The notes beneath the pieces are model-generated. The model made no database searches. It was not told where the DNA came from and saw nothing but the letters and a program-made list of their open reading frames with translations. Positions 54,265 through 61,949 of a DNA stretch of 64,000 nucleotides are shown here, piece after piece (position 1 is the stretch's first letter; each line of letters starts with the position of its first letter). This DNA comes from Arthrobacter sp. B0490. GTDB taxonomy: Bacteria; Actinomycetota; Actinomycetes; Actinomycetales; Micrococcaceae. The stretch covers positions 381,404-445,403 of the forward strand of contig NZ_PJIR01000001.1 in assembly GCF_002929355.1 (NCBI RefSeq), in the 5' to 3' direction. A program made the translations under genes and the position numbers.

Positions 54265-54297
54265 CGAAGGCCGGGACCCAGGGGGTCCCGGCCTTCG
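54265..54297. terminator. Bidirectional terminator
   Basis: Perfect 15-bp stem (54265-54279 with 54283-54297) with a 3-nt loop in the 209-bp gap between aminopeptidase P and the convergent stress protein gene. Nothing else is seen in that gap. Confidence 0.8.
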
Positions 54298-54392
54298 GTA
54301 TCGGGCGGGCCGGCGCCTTCACGGTGTGTCCGGCGTGGTCCTGCCTCCCGCCGGCGCCGACCAGGGCCGGCCGCCCGGGCGGACGTCGAGCG

Positions 54393-55337
54393 CTAGCGCG
54401 TCCCGCCCGCAGCGGAGGAACCGTGGTTCCCCTGCTGCTGGTCGTCGTCCCCGGAGCGGCCGGCACCCGGTGCCGCTCCCTGCCCGGTCCCGGCGGGTGT
54501 CCCGGCCGGGTCCGCCGGCGCAGCTGCCTCGGGCGACGTGTCTTCCGGTGTCTGCTCCTCGACGCGTACGCCGTACTGGGGCCGGCCGTCCGGCAGGTCG
54601 GGGAACTGCCCGCGCCGCGGCCCGGTGGTACCGGGGCCGGCGGTCTGGTCCTCGGTCGTGACAGGCTGCTGCGGCTGGCCCGACGGGGCCGCATAGGGGT
54701 CGTTCCACGCCGCGGGGCGCTCGGGAGCCGGCTGCTGCGGCGCCTGACCGGGCGCCTGACCGGGCGCCCGATCAGGAGCCTGACCGGGACCCTGCGCCCA
54801 CGCGGAGGGTGCGCCCGCCGGGTGCTGGGCCTGTCCTTTCATGGGCAGCTGCTGCAGCAGGCGGCGGGCATCCGCGGCGAGGCCCGGCTCCACGATCACG
54901 TCGTAGCTGGTCGCGATGACCTGGTTCGTCGAGGTGAAGTCGCGCCGGCCACGCTGGAACGTGTAGGTCAGGACGCCGAAGAGCAGCCAGAAGATGGCAC
55001 CCAGGGCGATCGAGGACGTGATGGTGATCCCGGACTCGCTGCCGGCGAACAGGCTCAGGATCAATCCGACGAAGAGGCCGAACCAGGCTCCCGTGGCGGC
55101 ACTGGCGAGAGCCACCCGCGGGTAGCTCAGGCGCCCCGTGACCCGCTCCACGGTCTTGAGATCGTTGCCGATGATCGCCACCCGCTGGACGGCGAACTTG
55201 TTGTCCGCGAGGTAGTCCACGGCTTTCTGGGCATCCAGGTAGCTGGTGTAGCGGCCGATGGTCTCGCCCGTGGGCAGCACCCGGCCCAGATCGCGGGATG
55301 CAGTGGTTCCTAGTGGTGGTGTCGACATGGTGTCCAT
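54393..55337 (-). CDS. General stress protein 17M-like (YflT) membrane protein
   Basis: Protein of 314 residues. Residues about 25-75 form a YflT/GSP17M-type alpha/beta domain (YTSYLDAQKAVDYLADNKF, then RVAIIGNDLKTVERVTGR). Two hydrophobic helices follow (about 83-98 and 107-125). The second half is low-complexity Pro/Gln/Gly/Ala with a repeated PGQAP unit (near 54735-54790). ATG 55337 has TTAGG upstream. The family appears in general-stress regulons of Gram-positives. It is divergent from the MgtE_N-CBS operon. Function is not established. Confidence 0.8.
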   Translation of the reverse strand: MDTMSTPPLGTTASRDLGRVLPTGETIGRYTSYLDAQKAVDYLADNKFAVQRVAIIGNDLKTVERVTGRLSYPRVALASAATGAWFGLFVGLILSLFAGSESGITITSSIALGAIFWLLFGVLTYTFQRGRRDFTSTNQVIATSYDVIVEPGLAADARRLLQQLPMKGQAQHPAGAPSAWAQGPGQAPDRAPGQAPGQAPQQPAPERPAAWNDPYAAPSGQPQQPVTTEDQTAGPGTTGPRRGQFPDLPDGRPQYGVRVEEQTPEDTSPEAAAPADPAGTPAGTGQGAAPGAGRSGDDDQQQGNHGSSAAGGTR

Positions 55338-55443
55338 TCTTGCCTAACGCCTGCGACCGCGGGAGGGTTCGCGTGGAGAGCACCCCGCAGCCGGCTCGAC
55401 AGGCGATGCCACCCGAGCCCCCCGCGCCCGATAACCTAGAGCT

Positions 55444-56727
55444 GTGACTACCAACCCCACCCGCGTCTTCGTCGCCCGGCTGCTGGGCCTCGACGTCTTC
55501 GACCCGCTCGGCGACCGCCTGGGCCGCCTGCGGGACGCCGTCGTGCTCGACCGTGGCCCCGCCAAGGCTCCGCTCGTCGTGGGCCTGGTGGTCGAGGTGC
55601 CCGGCAAGAAGCGCGTCTTCGTCCCCATGACGCGCATCACCTCGATGGACCCGTCGCAGATCATCTGCACCGGACTGGTGAACCTCCGCCGCTTCGAGCA
55701 GCGTGGCGCCGAGATGCTCGTGGTCGCCGAACTCTTCGACCGGCGGCTCACGCTGCGGGACGGCAGCGGCAGCGCCGTCGTCGAGGACATCGCGATGGAA
55801 CGCAACCGCGCCGGTGACTGGCACGTCTCCCAGCTGTTCGTGCGGCGCGGCGGTGCGGTGTCGCCCCTGCGCGGGCTGCGTCGCGGCGGCGAGCGCATCA
55901 TCATCGACTGGCTCGACGCCTTCCACGGCACCACGGACGAGCCGCAGGGCGCCACGCAGTTCGTCGCGCAGCATGACGACCTCAAGCCCGCGGACTTCGC
56001 CGAGGCGATGCACGAGATGAACGACAAGCGGCGCCTCGAGGTGGCGAGCGAGCTGCAGGACGACCGCCTCGCCGACATCCTCCAGGAACTGCCGGACGAC
56101 GACCAGGTCCAGATCCTCACGTCCCTCACGCGGGAACGCGCCGCCGACGTGCTCGAGGAGATGGACCCCGACGACGCGGCGGACCTCCTCAACGAACTGA
56201 CCGAGGCGCAGAAGGAGGAACTGCTCCAGCTCATGGAGCCCGACGACGCCGAGGACGTGCGGCGCCTCCTCGAGTACGAGGAGGGCACGGCGGGTTCCCT
56301 CATGACGACGGTGCCGGTCATCCTCCCCCCGGAGGCCACCGTCGCCGAAGCCCTCGCCCATGTGCGGCGGGAAGAGCTGACCCCCGCACTCGCCTCCTCG
56401 ATCTTCGTGTGCCGGCCGCCCCTCGAGACGCCCACCGGACGCTACCTCGGCGTCGTGCACATCCAGCAGCTCCTGCGCTATCCGCCCCCGGAACCGCTCG
56501 GCAACATCCTCGACACCGACCTCGAGGCCGTCGGCGACCAGGCGGCCGTGAGCGAGGTGTCGAGGATCCTCGCGACCTACAACCTGAACTCGTTGCCCGT
56601 CGTGAACACCGAGGGGCGCCTCGTGGGCGCCGTGACGGTCGACGACGTGCTGGACCATCTGCTGCCCGACGACTGGCGGGCACAGGACGACACACCGGGA
56701 CTGAGAAGAGGTGACCGCCGTGGCTGA
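55444..56727 (+). CDS. Soluble MgtE N-terminal/CBS-domain protein
   Basis: Protein of 427 residues. It has an N-terminal PRC-barrel-like region (about 8-160), a MgtE_N helical superhelix (about 185-285, with LADILQELPDDDQVQIL and ADVLEEMDPDDAADLLNEL) and paired CBS domains (about 285-415). These are the cytosolic Mg-sensing parts of the MgtE magnesium channel, but no membrane-channel segment follows, so it cannot transport by itself. It may sense Mg or adenine nucleotides for a partner. It overlaps the DUF1003 gene by 17 bp. GTG 55444. A similar gene order is recalled in mycobacteria (Rv1232c). Confidence 0.88.
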   Translation: MTTNPTRVFVARLLGLDVFDPLGDRLGRLRDAVVLDRGPAKAPLVVGLVVEVPGKKRVFVPMTRITSMDPSQIICTGLVNLRRFEQRGAEMLVVAELFDRRLTLRDGSGSAVVEDIAMERNRAGDWHVSQLFVRRGGAVSPLRGLRRGGERIIIDWLDAFHGTTDEPQGATQFVAQHDDLKPADFAEAMHEMNDKRRLEVASELQDDRLADILQELPDDDQVQILTSLTRERAADVLEEMDPDDAADLLNELTEAQKEELLQLMEPDDAEDVRRLLEYEEGTAGSLMTTVPVILPPEATVAEALAHVRREELTPALASSIFVCRPPLETPTGRYLGVVHIQQLLRYPPPEPLGNILDTDLEAVGDQAAVSEVSRILATYNLNSLPVVNTEGRLVGAVTVDDVLDHLLPDDWRAQDDTPGLRRGDRRG

Positions 56728-57319
56728 GAAGACGAGGTCGACGTCGAGTGGGCTGGACACCCCCCGGGAGGCCCGGAAGCGATTCCTGCTGAGGCCGCGG
56801 CCCAACCCGGACCGCTTCGGGAGTGCGACGGAGAATTTCGCGCGGTTCATGGGCACGCCGCAGTTCCTGCTGTACATGACGATCTTCTGCATCCTCTGGC
56901 TGGTCTGGAACACATTCGCGCCGGAGAACGCCCGCTTCGACAGCGCGGCGCTGGGCTTCACGGCCCTGACACTGATGCTGTCCCTGCAGGCCTCCTATGC
57001 CGCGCCCCTGCTGCTGCTCGCCCAGAACCGCCAGGACGACCGCGACCGCGTGTCCCTGCGGCAGGATCGCCAGCGCGCCGAACGCAACCTCTCGGACACC
57101 GAGTACCTGACGCGGGAGATCGCCGAGCTGAGGATCGCCCTGCGCGAGGTCGCCACGCGGGACTACGTGCGCTCGGAGCTCCGCTCGGTCCTCGAGGAGC
57201 TGCTCGAGGCGACCGACGGGCAGGAGCTGGTCCTGCAGAAACGGAAGCCCCGCAAGCCGTCGGACAACACCGTGACGCTGCCGAAGGTGCAGGCCACCGG
57301 GAGGAAGCCTTCCCGGTGA
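56711..57319 (+). CDS. DUF1003 membrane protein
   Basis: Protein of 202 residues with two membrane spans (about 50-66 and 78-100; FLLYMTIFCILWLVWN, then LTLMLSLQASYAAPLLLLAQNRQ) typical of DUF1003, and a charged cytosolic C-terminal coiled coil (about 103-170; QDDRDRVSLRQDRQRAERNL). GTG 56711 overlaps the MgtE_N gene by 17 bp, and its stop overlaps the mrp start as GTGA, so all three are translationally linked. The function is unknown. The link with a Mg-sensor-like protein makes a membrane partner role plausible. Confidence 0.88.
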   Translation: MTAVAEKTRSTSSGLDTPREARKRFLLRPRPNPDRFGSATENFARFMGTPQFLLYMTIFCILWLVWNTFAPENARFDSAALGFTALTLMLSLQASYAAPLLLLAQNRQDDRDRVSLRQDRQRAERNLSDTEYLTREIAELRIALREVATRDYVRSELRSVLEELLEATDGQELVLQKRKPRKPSDNTVTLPKVQATGRKPSR

Positions 57320-58446
57320 ACCGCGACCTCCCCGCCGAGGCGGCCGTCCGCGCGGCCCTCGGCACGGTGATCGACCCGGAGCTGCGCCGTCCCCTCGACG
57401 AGCTCGGGATGCTCGACGCCGTGACGATCGACGGCGGCACCGTCCGCGTGAAGGTGCTGCTGACCATCGCCGGCTGCCCGCTCCGCGACTCGATCACGGC
57501 CGACACCGAGGCCGCGCTGTCGCGCGTGGACGGCGTGGAGCGCGTGGAGGTGGAGCTCGGCGTCATGGACCAGGCGCAGCGCGACGCGCTGAAGGCGCAG
57601 CTGAAGGGCGCCGGCGGCCGGCGGGGCATCCCGTTCAACGAGCCGTCGTCCCTCACACGTGTGTATGCGGTCGCGAGCGGCAAGGGCGGTGTCGGGAAGT
57701 CAAGCGTGACGGTGAACCTGGCGGCCGCCATGGCCGCACAGGGGCTCAGGGTGGGCATCGTGGACGCCGACGTCTACGGGTTCTCGGTCCCGGCCCTCAT
57801 GGGCATCACGCAGCAGCCGACACGCGTGGACGAACTCATCCTCCCGCCCGTGGCGCACGGTGTGAAGGTGATCTCCATCGGCATGTTCGTCGAGGGCAAC
57901 CAGCCCATCTCCTGGCGCGGGCCCATGCTGCACCGGGCCCTCGAGCAGTTCCTCACCGACGTGTACTTCGGCGACCTCGACGTGCTGTTCCTCGACCTCC
58001 CGCCGGGCACCGGTGACATCGCCATCTCCGTGGCCCAGTTGCTGCCCTCGTCCGAACTCCTAGTCGTGACGACACCGCAGAGCGCCGCCGCGGATGTCGC
58101 CGAGCGGGCCGGCGCCATGGCCGCGCAGACCGGGCAGCGCGTCGCGGGGGTGATCGAGAACATGTCCTGGCTCGAACTGCCCGACGGCGGGAAGCTCGAG
58201 CTCTTCGGTGCAGGTGGAGGCAGTACGGTCGCGGCACGCCTGTCCGCGACCCTCGACGCCGCGATCCCCCTGCTCGGCAGCATCCCCCTGGACGTGTCGC
58301 TCCGCGAGGGCGGCGACGCCGGCACGCCCCTGGTGCTCGGTCGGGGGGATTCGAGGGCGCGGGACGAGCTCCTGGGGATCGCCGCCGCACTCGCGCGCCG
58401 CCCCCGCGGCCTGGAGGGCCTGAAGCTCCCCGTGAGCATCCGCTGA
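57316..58446 (+). CDS. mrp: Mrp/ApbC-family P-loop ATPase
   Basis: Iron-sulfur cluster carrier-type ATPase of 376 residues. It has an N-terminal DUF59/MIP18 domain (1-85, Cys54 in TIAGCPLRDS) and a P-loop domain with the deviant Walker A ASGKGGVGKSSV (120-131) and VLFLDLPPGTGD. The usual CxxC after the ENMS motif is absent: it reads ENMSWLELPDGGKLELFG. A [4Fe-4S] carrier role through that site is therefore uncertain. GTG 57316 overlaps the DUF1003 stop. It is convergent with tatB. Confidence 0.9.
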   Translation: MNRDLPAEAAVRAALGTVIDPELRRPLDELGMLDAVTIDGGTVRVKVLLTIAGCPLRDSITADTEAALSRVDGVERVEVELGVMDQAQRDALKAQLKGAGGRRGIPFNEPSSLTRVYAVASGKGGVGKSSVTVNLAAAMAAQGLRVGIVDADVYGFSVPALMGITQQPTRVDELILPPVAHGVKVISIGMFVEGNQPISWRGPMLHRALEQFLTDVYFGDLDVLFLDLPPGTGDIAISVAQLLPSSELLVVTTPQSAAADVAERAGAMAAQTGQRVAGVIENMSWLELPDGGKLELFGAGGGSTVAARLSATLDAAIPLLGSIPLDVSLREGGDAGTPLVLGRGDSRARDELLGIAAALARRPRGLEGLKLPVSIR

Positions 58447-58513
58447 GCCCGGCAGGGACCCGGAGCGGGGTCGGATGGGCCGTGGGCCCGGCAGAGGCCG
58501 GATCGATCCGCGC

Positions 58514-58924
58514 CTAGGTCGCCTCGAGGTCGTAGGGCGCGGACTGGCCGGCTTCGAGACGGGGCCCGATCGGCACGGTGGCCGACGCACGGGTGGCGAC
58601 CGCGGCCGCGGCAGGAGCGGCGGCGACGGGCTTCGGGGCACCCGGACTGACGGGCTTGAAGACGTCCTCGATGTCGTCGAGGAGCGCCTCCTTGATGATG
58701 CGGCGCGGGTCGTACTGGCGTGGATCGAGCTTGCGCCAGTCCACCTCGTCCAGCTCCGGGCCGACCTCCTCACGCAGCTGCTCGCGCGCTCCGGTGGCCA
58801 TGCGCCGCAGTCCCTTGACCAGCCGCGCGAGCTGGGCGGCGTACTCCGGAAGGCGCTCCGGGCCGAGCACCACGACGGCGATGATCGCCAGGACCACGAG
58901 TTCGAGGCCGTTGATTCCCAACAC
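58514..58924 (-). CDS. tatB: Twin-arginine translocase subunit TatB
   Basis: Component of the Tat export system, 136 residues. It opens with MLGINGLELVVLAIIAVVVL, the single N-terminal membrane helix with its conserved Glu, followed by GPERLPEYAAQLARLVKGLR, the hinge and amphipathic helix. The C-terminal half is Ala/Pro-rich. GTG 58924 is used. It is downstream of the sigE anti-sigma gene, as in the recalled mycobacterial sigE-rseA-htrA-tatB order, but here htrA is missing between them. TatA and TatC are not in the window. Confidence 0.94.
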   Translation of the reverse strand: MLGINGLELVVLAIIAVVVLGPERLPEYAAQLARLVKGLRRMATGAREQLREEVGPELDEVDWRKLDPRQYDPRRIIKEALLDDIEDVFKPVSPGAPKPVAAAPAAAAVATRASATVPIGPRLEAGQSAPYDLEAT

Positions 58925-59033
58925 GTGAAAAGACTACCTTCCCGGCCTGCACCGAACACATTCACCGGCGCCGCCCGGAGGCCCACCGGACAGGTACCCG
59001 CGAAGGTTCATGTCCGCGTTCCTCCGCGGCTAC

Positions 59034-60008
59034 CTAGCGGCCATCCCCCTCGGGGTGCGTGATCCTGGCGAGGCCGCGGATGATGCGCTCCATCATCGAA
59101 TCGTCCTGTCCCTCCGGTGACAGCGACAACTGGGCGTGCTCCGTCGCGACGAGCTGGTTGAGGGTCTGCGGCATCGCGGCCGCCGGCAGGTCCGAGACGA
59201 CGGTGTAGGTGACCGTCGGGCTGTCGAGGACGACCTGCCAGGGCTCGCCCGAGCGCACCCAGATGTCCCGGTCGGCGCCGCCGACGTGCTCGAAGCCGTC
59301 GGAGGTCACGGGGCTGCCGGTCACGGCGTTCAGGGGCGGCTCGCCCGCGCCTCCGGCGTCGCCGACCTTCCGCTGCTCGTAAACGGTGACCGTGTCGCCG
59401 TCGTTCTCGAGGACCAGTTCGAGGGTGGGCCTGCCCGCGACCGTGATGCCCTCGGCACCCTGCAGCGTGAAGCCGAGCGACTCGAGTTCGGGGCAGTACC
59501 ACCCGCCTGCCCGGAGCGTCTCGAGCTGGCCGGTGTCCAGGTAGGTGGGTGTCTGCGGCGCCACCGAATCCCACCCGGCACGGAGCGCCGTGGATCCCCT
59601 GGCGCCCTCGGCCGTCACGGGCCCGGTCTCCGATCCGACCACGTAGGCGCTGGCGAGGACGGTGGTGGCAACGACGGCGGAGCCGCCCGCGAGCAGGAGC
59701 GTGCGCTGGCGTCGTCGGGGCGCCGTGCTCTCGTGGTGAGCGCGGATGAAGGCCGCGCTGGAGCCCGTGCGGATCTCGTGCGCTTCCGAGGAGGCGGAGG
59801 TGAGCGCCGGGGAGAGGAGCCGCTGCTGGAAGTCCGGGTCCGGCGAGGGATTCCGGAGGCCCAGCAGAGCACTCTTGAGCCCCCTCAGGTGTGCGACCGA
59901 CGCCGCGCACGAAGCGCAGCGGGAGACGTGCCGTTCGACGGCGATCCGGCGCCGGTCGGTCAACTCGCCGTCCACGAGGTCCTGGAGCGAACGATGGGGG
60001 TGAAGCAT
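59034..60008 (-). CDS. Zinc-binding anti-sigma factor for SigE (RseA-like)
   Basis: Protein of 324 residues. The anti-sigma zinc motif is VERHVSRCASC (His27, Cys31, Cys34), a membrane span lies at about 103-125, and a large extracytoplasmic domain follows (130-324). It is longer than mycobacterial RseA, mainly in the outer domain. It begins 5 bp after the sigE stop, so it is cotranscribed and almost certainly inhibits that sigma factor. The zinc motif suggests redox or proteolytic release. ATG 60008. Confidence 0.9.
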   Translation of the reverse strand: MLHPHRSLQDLVDGELTDRRRIAVERHVSRCASCAASVAHLRGLKSALLGLRNPSPDPDFQQRLLSPALTSASSEAHEIRTGSSAAFIRAHHESTAPRRRQRTLLLAGGSAVVATTVLASAYVVGSETGPVTAEGARGSTALRAGWDSVAPQTPTYLDTGQLETLRAGGWYCPELESLGFTLQGAEGITVAGRPTLELVLENDGDTVTVYEQRKVGDAGGAGEPPLNAVTGSPVTSDGFEHVGGADRDIWVRSGEPWQVVLDSPTVTYTVVSDLPAAAMPQTLNQLVATEHAQLSLSPEGQDDSMMERIIRGLARITHPEGDGR

Positions 60009-60013
60009 CGGTC

Positions 60014-60664
60014 CTAGCCCAGGCCGGCGATCCGTGGGACACCGAGGGCGGCGCCGTTCCCGCCGGACGTGCGCGGATCACGGTGGGCGAGCTTCGCCCG
60101 GAGCATCGTGCGTCCGCGGTGGATCCGGGACCGCACGGTGCCGAGCTTGACGCCGAGCACCTGTGCCACCTCGTCGTAGGCGAGGCCTTCGAGGTCGCAC
60201 AGCACGACGGCGGCGCGGAAGTCCGGCGGCAGTTCCTCGAGGGCGGCCTGCACGTCGATATCGAGGTTGTTGAACTCGAAGCTGCGTTCGGGACCGGGGT
60301 GCTTGCTCGGGAGGCGGCTCTCGGCCTCCTCCGTCAGACCGTCGAACCGGATGCGTGTCCTGCGTCGCGCCTGGTCGAGGAAGAGGTTGGTGGTGATGCG
60401 GTGCAGCCAGCCGTCGAGCGTGCCGGGCTTGAAGTTGGCGAGGGACCGGAAGACCCTGACGAAGACCTCCTGCGTGAGGTCCTCGGCATCGAACCGGTTG
60501 CCCGTGAGCCGGTAGGCCAGACGGTAGACCTTCGGTGAGTACGTGGTGACGACTTCCTCCCACGACGGCGCGACCCACGGGTTGCCGTGCTCATCCAGGA
60601 TGGGCGCCTCCGCTTCGGAGGCGGCCTCCACGGCGGCCGGTGCCGCCTTGACGCTAGACATCAT
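60014..60664 (-). CDS. sigE: ECF sigma factor SigE
   Basis: Extracytoplasmic-function sigma factor of 216 residues. Region 2 (about 37-105) contains [17 protein letters not shown] and [19 protein letters not shown]; region 4 (about 140-192) contains [20 protein letters not shown]. The first 30 residues are an Ala/Glu-rich extension. ATG 60664 follows GAAGGGGAAC; ATG 60661 is equally possible. It is followed by its anti-sigma gene and tatB and is divergent from an O-methyltransferase, the recalled Rv1220c-Rv1221 arrangement. It is expected to control cell-envelope stress genes. Confidence 0.94.
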   Translation of the reverse strand: MMSSVKAAPAAVEAASEAEAPILDEHGNPWVAPSWEEVVTTYSPKVYRLAYRLTGNRFDAEDLTQEVFVRVFRSLANFKPGTLDGWLHRITTNLFLDQARRRTRIRFDGLTEEAESRLPSKHPGPERSFEFNNLDIDVQAALEELPPDFRAAVVLCDLEGLAYDEVAQVLGVKLGTVRSRIHRGRTMLRAKLAHRDPRTSGGNGAALGVPRIAGLG

Positions 60665-60967
60665 GTTCCCCTTCTCGCCGCGAATCCCCGACCGGTCCTG
60701 CTCCGGCTGGCCGCGAGCAGTGGTACCGGGGATTCGGGACTGCCTTCATCACGGATGTCCCGAAAGGAAAGTCTTTCCCACCAAGCTGGGAACTAGCTGG
60801 CAGCACCGCGCGTGTTGTGCCGCGCGTCGGCGACCCCGTGGGCTACCCTCGGGCGGCCGTGCGGAGCAACCCGCATGGAAGGAGTGGCATGCCGCACAGT
60901 AGTGTTGACGCGGGGCTCCTGCCCCGACACCTTGCACCATCTCCCGCGAACCACAGAACGGACGTCC
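60665..60967. promoter_or_regulatory. sigE/O-methyltransferase divergent promoter region
   Basis: A 303-bp gap with the promoters of both genes. On the plus strand GGAAC (60789-60793) and CGTGTT (60811-60816), 17 bp apart, resemble an ECF-type promoter. An excellent ribosome site GGAAGGAG stands 4 bp before ATG 60889, which is in a different frame from the O-methyltransferase. That frame runs across the gene and looks non-coding, so the site may belong to a leader peptide or be accidental. Confidence 0.35.
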
Positions 60968-61606
60968 ATGGCCGCCGACAAACACAGCAGCTGGTCCTAC
61001 ACGGAAGGACTCCCCGACGAGGACGACGTCCTGCTTCGGGCCCGCGACAGGTCCCACGAACTGGGCGTCGCCCCGGTCACCCCCGCGGTCGGCGCGGCCC
61101 TCACCGTGCTCGCGGCGGCGTCGAAGGCGACCACCGCCGTCGAGGTGGGCGCCGGAGCAGGGGTCTCGGGTGTGTGCCTGCTCAGGGGGCTCGGCCGGAA
61201 CGCCGTCCTGACGACCATCGACTCCGACGTCGACCACCTGCGCGCGGCCCGGGAGGCGTATGCGGAAGCGGGGATACCGTCGAACCGCACACGGACCATC
61301 TCGGGACGCGCGGCGGACGTGCTCCCGCGGCTCACCGACCGGGCGTACGACCTGGTGTTCATCGACGCCGACAAGCAGGGACTCCCCGCCTACGTCGAAC
61401 AGGCCACGCGCCTGCTCAAGGAGGGCGGCATCCTGATCGTCAACGACGCGCTGGACCAGGACCGCGTGGCCGAACCGGCCGTCCGCGAGCAGTCCACCAA
61501 CACGCTGCGGCAGGTCGGGAAGATGATCCGGGAGGACGAGGCGCTCGTGTCGGCACTCCTGCCGACCGGCACCGGTCTCCTCCTGGCGGTCAAGCAGCGC
61601 GCCTGA
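60968..61606 (+). CDS. O-methyltransferase, class I (catechol-type)
   Basis: SAM-dependent O-methyltransferase of 212 residues. AVEVGAGAGVSGVCLLRGLG (about 60-79) is motif I, TTIDSDVDHLRAAREAY the next strand, and VFIDADKQGLPAYVEQATRLL (about 124-144) the metal/SAM region of the Methyltransf_3 (COMT-like) family. The substrate is unknown. ATG 60968 is used, with a weak ribosome site; the frame is open back to 60812. It is divergent from sigE, as in mycobacteria, and convergent with the DUF3117 gene 13 bp away. Confidence 0.88.
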   Translation: MAADKHSSWSYTEGLPDEDDVLLRARDRSHELGVAPVTPAVGAALTVLAAASKATTAVEVGAGAGVSGVCLLRGLGRNAVLTTIDSDVDHLRAAREAYAEAGIPSNRTRTISGRAADVLPRLTDRAYDLVFIDADKQGLPAYVEQATRLLKEGGILIVNDALDQDRVAEPAVREQSTNTLRQVGKMIREDEALVSALLPTGTGLLLAVKQRA

Positions 61607-61619
61607 GCGCCCTGCCGGC

Positions 61620-61787
61620 CTAGGTCGTGACGGTGAGCAGGCAGTCCTTGAGCTTGCCCGCCTCCTCGGCGTTGAGTTCGACGACGAGGCGGCCACCGCC
61701 GTCGATCGGCACCCGCATGATGAGGCTGCGCCCCTCCTTGGTGACTTCCATCGGTCCATCGCCGGTACGCGGTTTCATGGCAGCCAT
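61620..61787 (-). CDS. DUF3117 small conserved protein
   Basis: Protein of 55 residues, too short for most ORF filters but clearly coding: MAAMKPRTGDGPMEVTKEGR at the start, then RSLIMRVPIDGGGRLVVELN and the end DCLLTVTT. This is the highly conserved actinobacterial DUF3117 family (recalled Rv1211). AAAGGG lies upstream of ATG 61787. Function unknown; the fold is probably a small beta structure. It sits downstream of the Tag-mannosyltransferase block on the same strand, as in mycobacteria where it is next to tagA. Confidence 0.93.
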   Translation of the reverse strand: MAAMKPRTGDGPMEVTKEGRSLIMRVPIDGGGRLVVELNAEEAGKLKDCLLTVTT

Positions 61788-61949
61788 GGGGGTGTCCCTT
61801 TCAACAGGGCGCGACCGCGATCAGCGGTAGCGCGACAGTAAACAGTGCCCGCTCAGGCGCCCGGCGAAGGGTCCGGCGGTGCACGTCATCACCTTCATTA
61901 TTCAGCACAAGGCCTGCTCCTGCTAATTCGGGTGCGGCGTGGATCACAC
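61788..61949 (-). promoter_or_regulatory. Probable promoter region of the DUF3117 gene
   Basis: A 162-bp gap with an unusually A/T-rich patch (61890-61930). On the minus strand TTAGCA and AATAAT are 18 bp apart and could be -35 and -10 elements. No gene is seen here. Confidence 0.4.
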
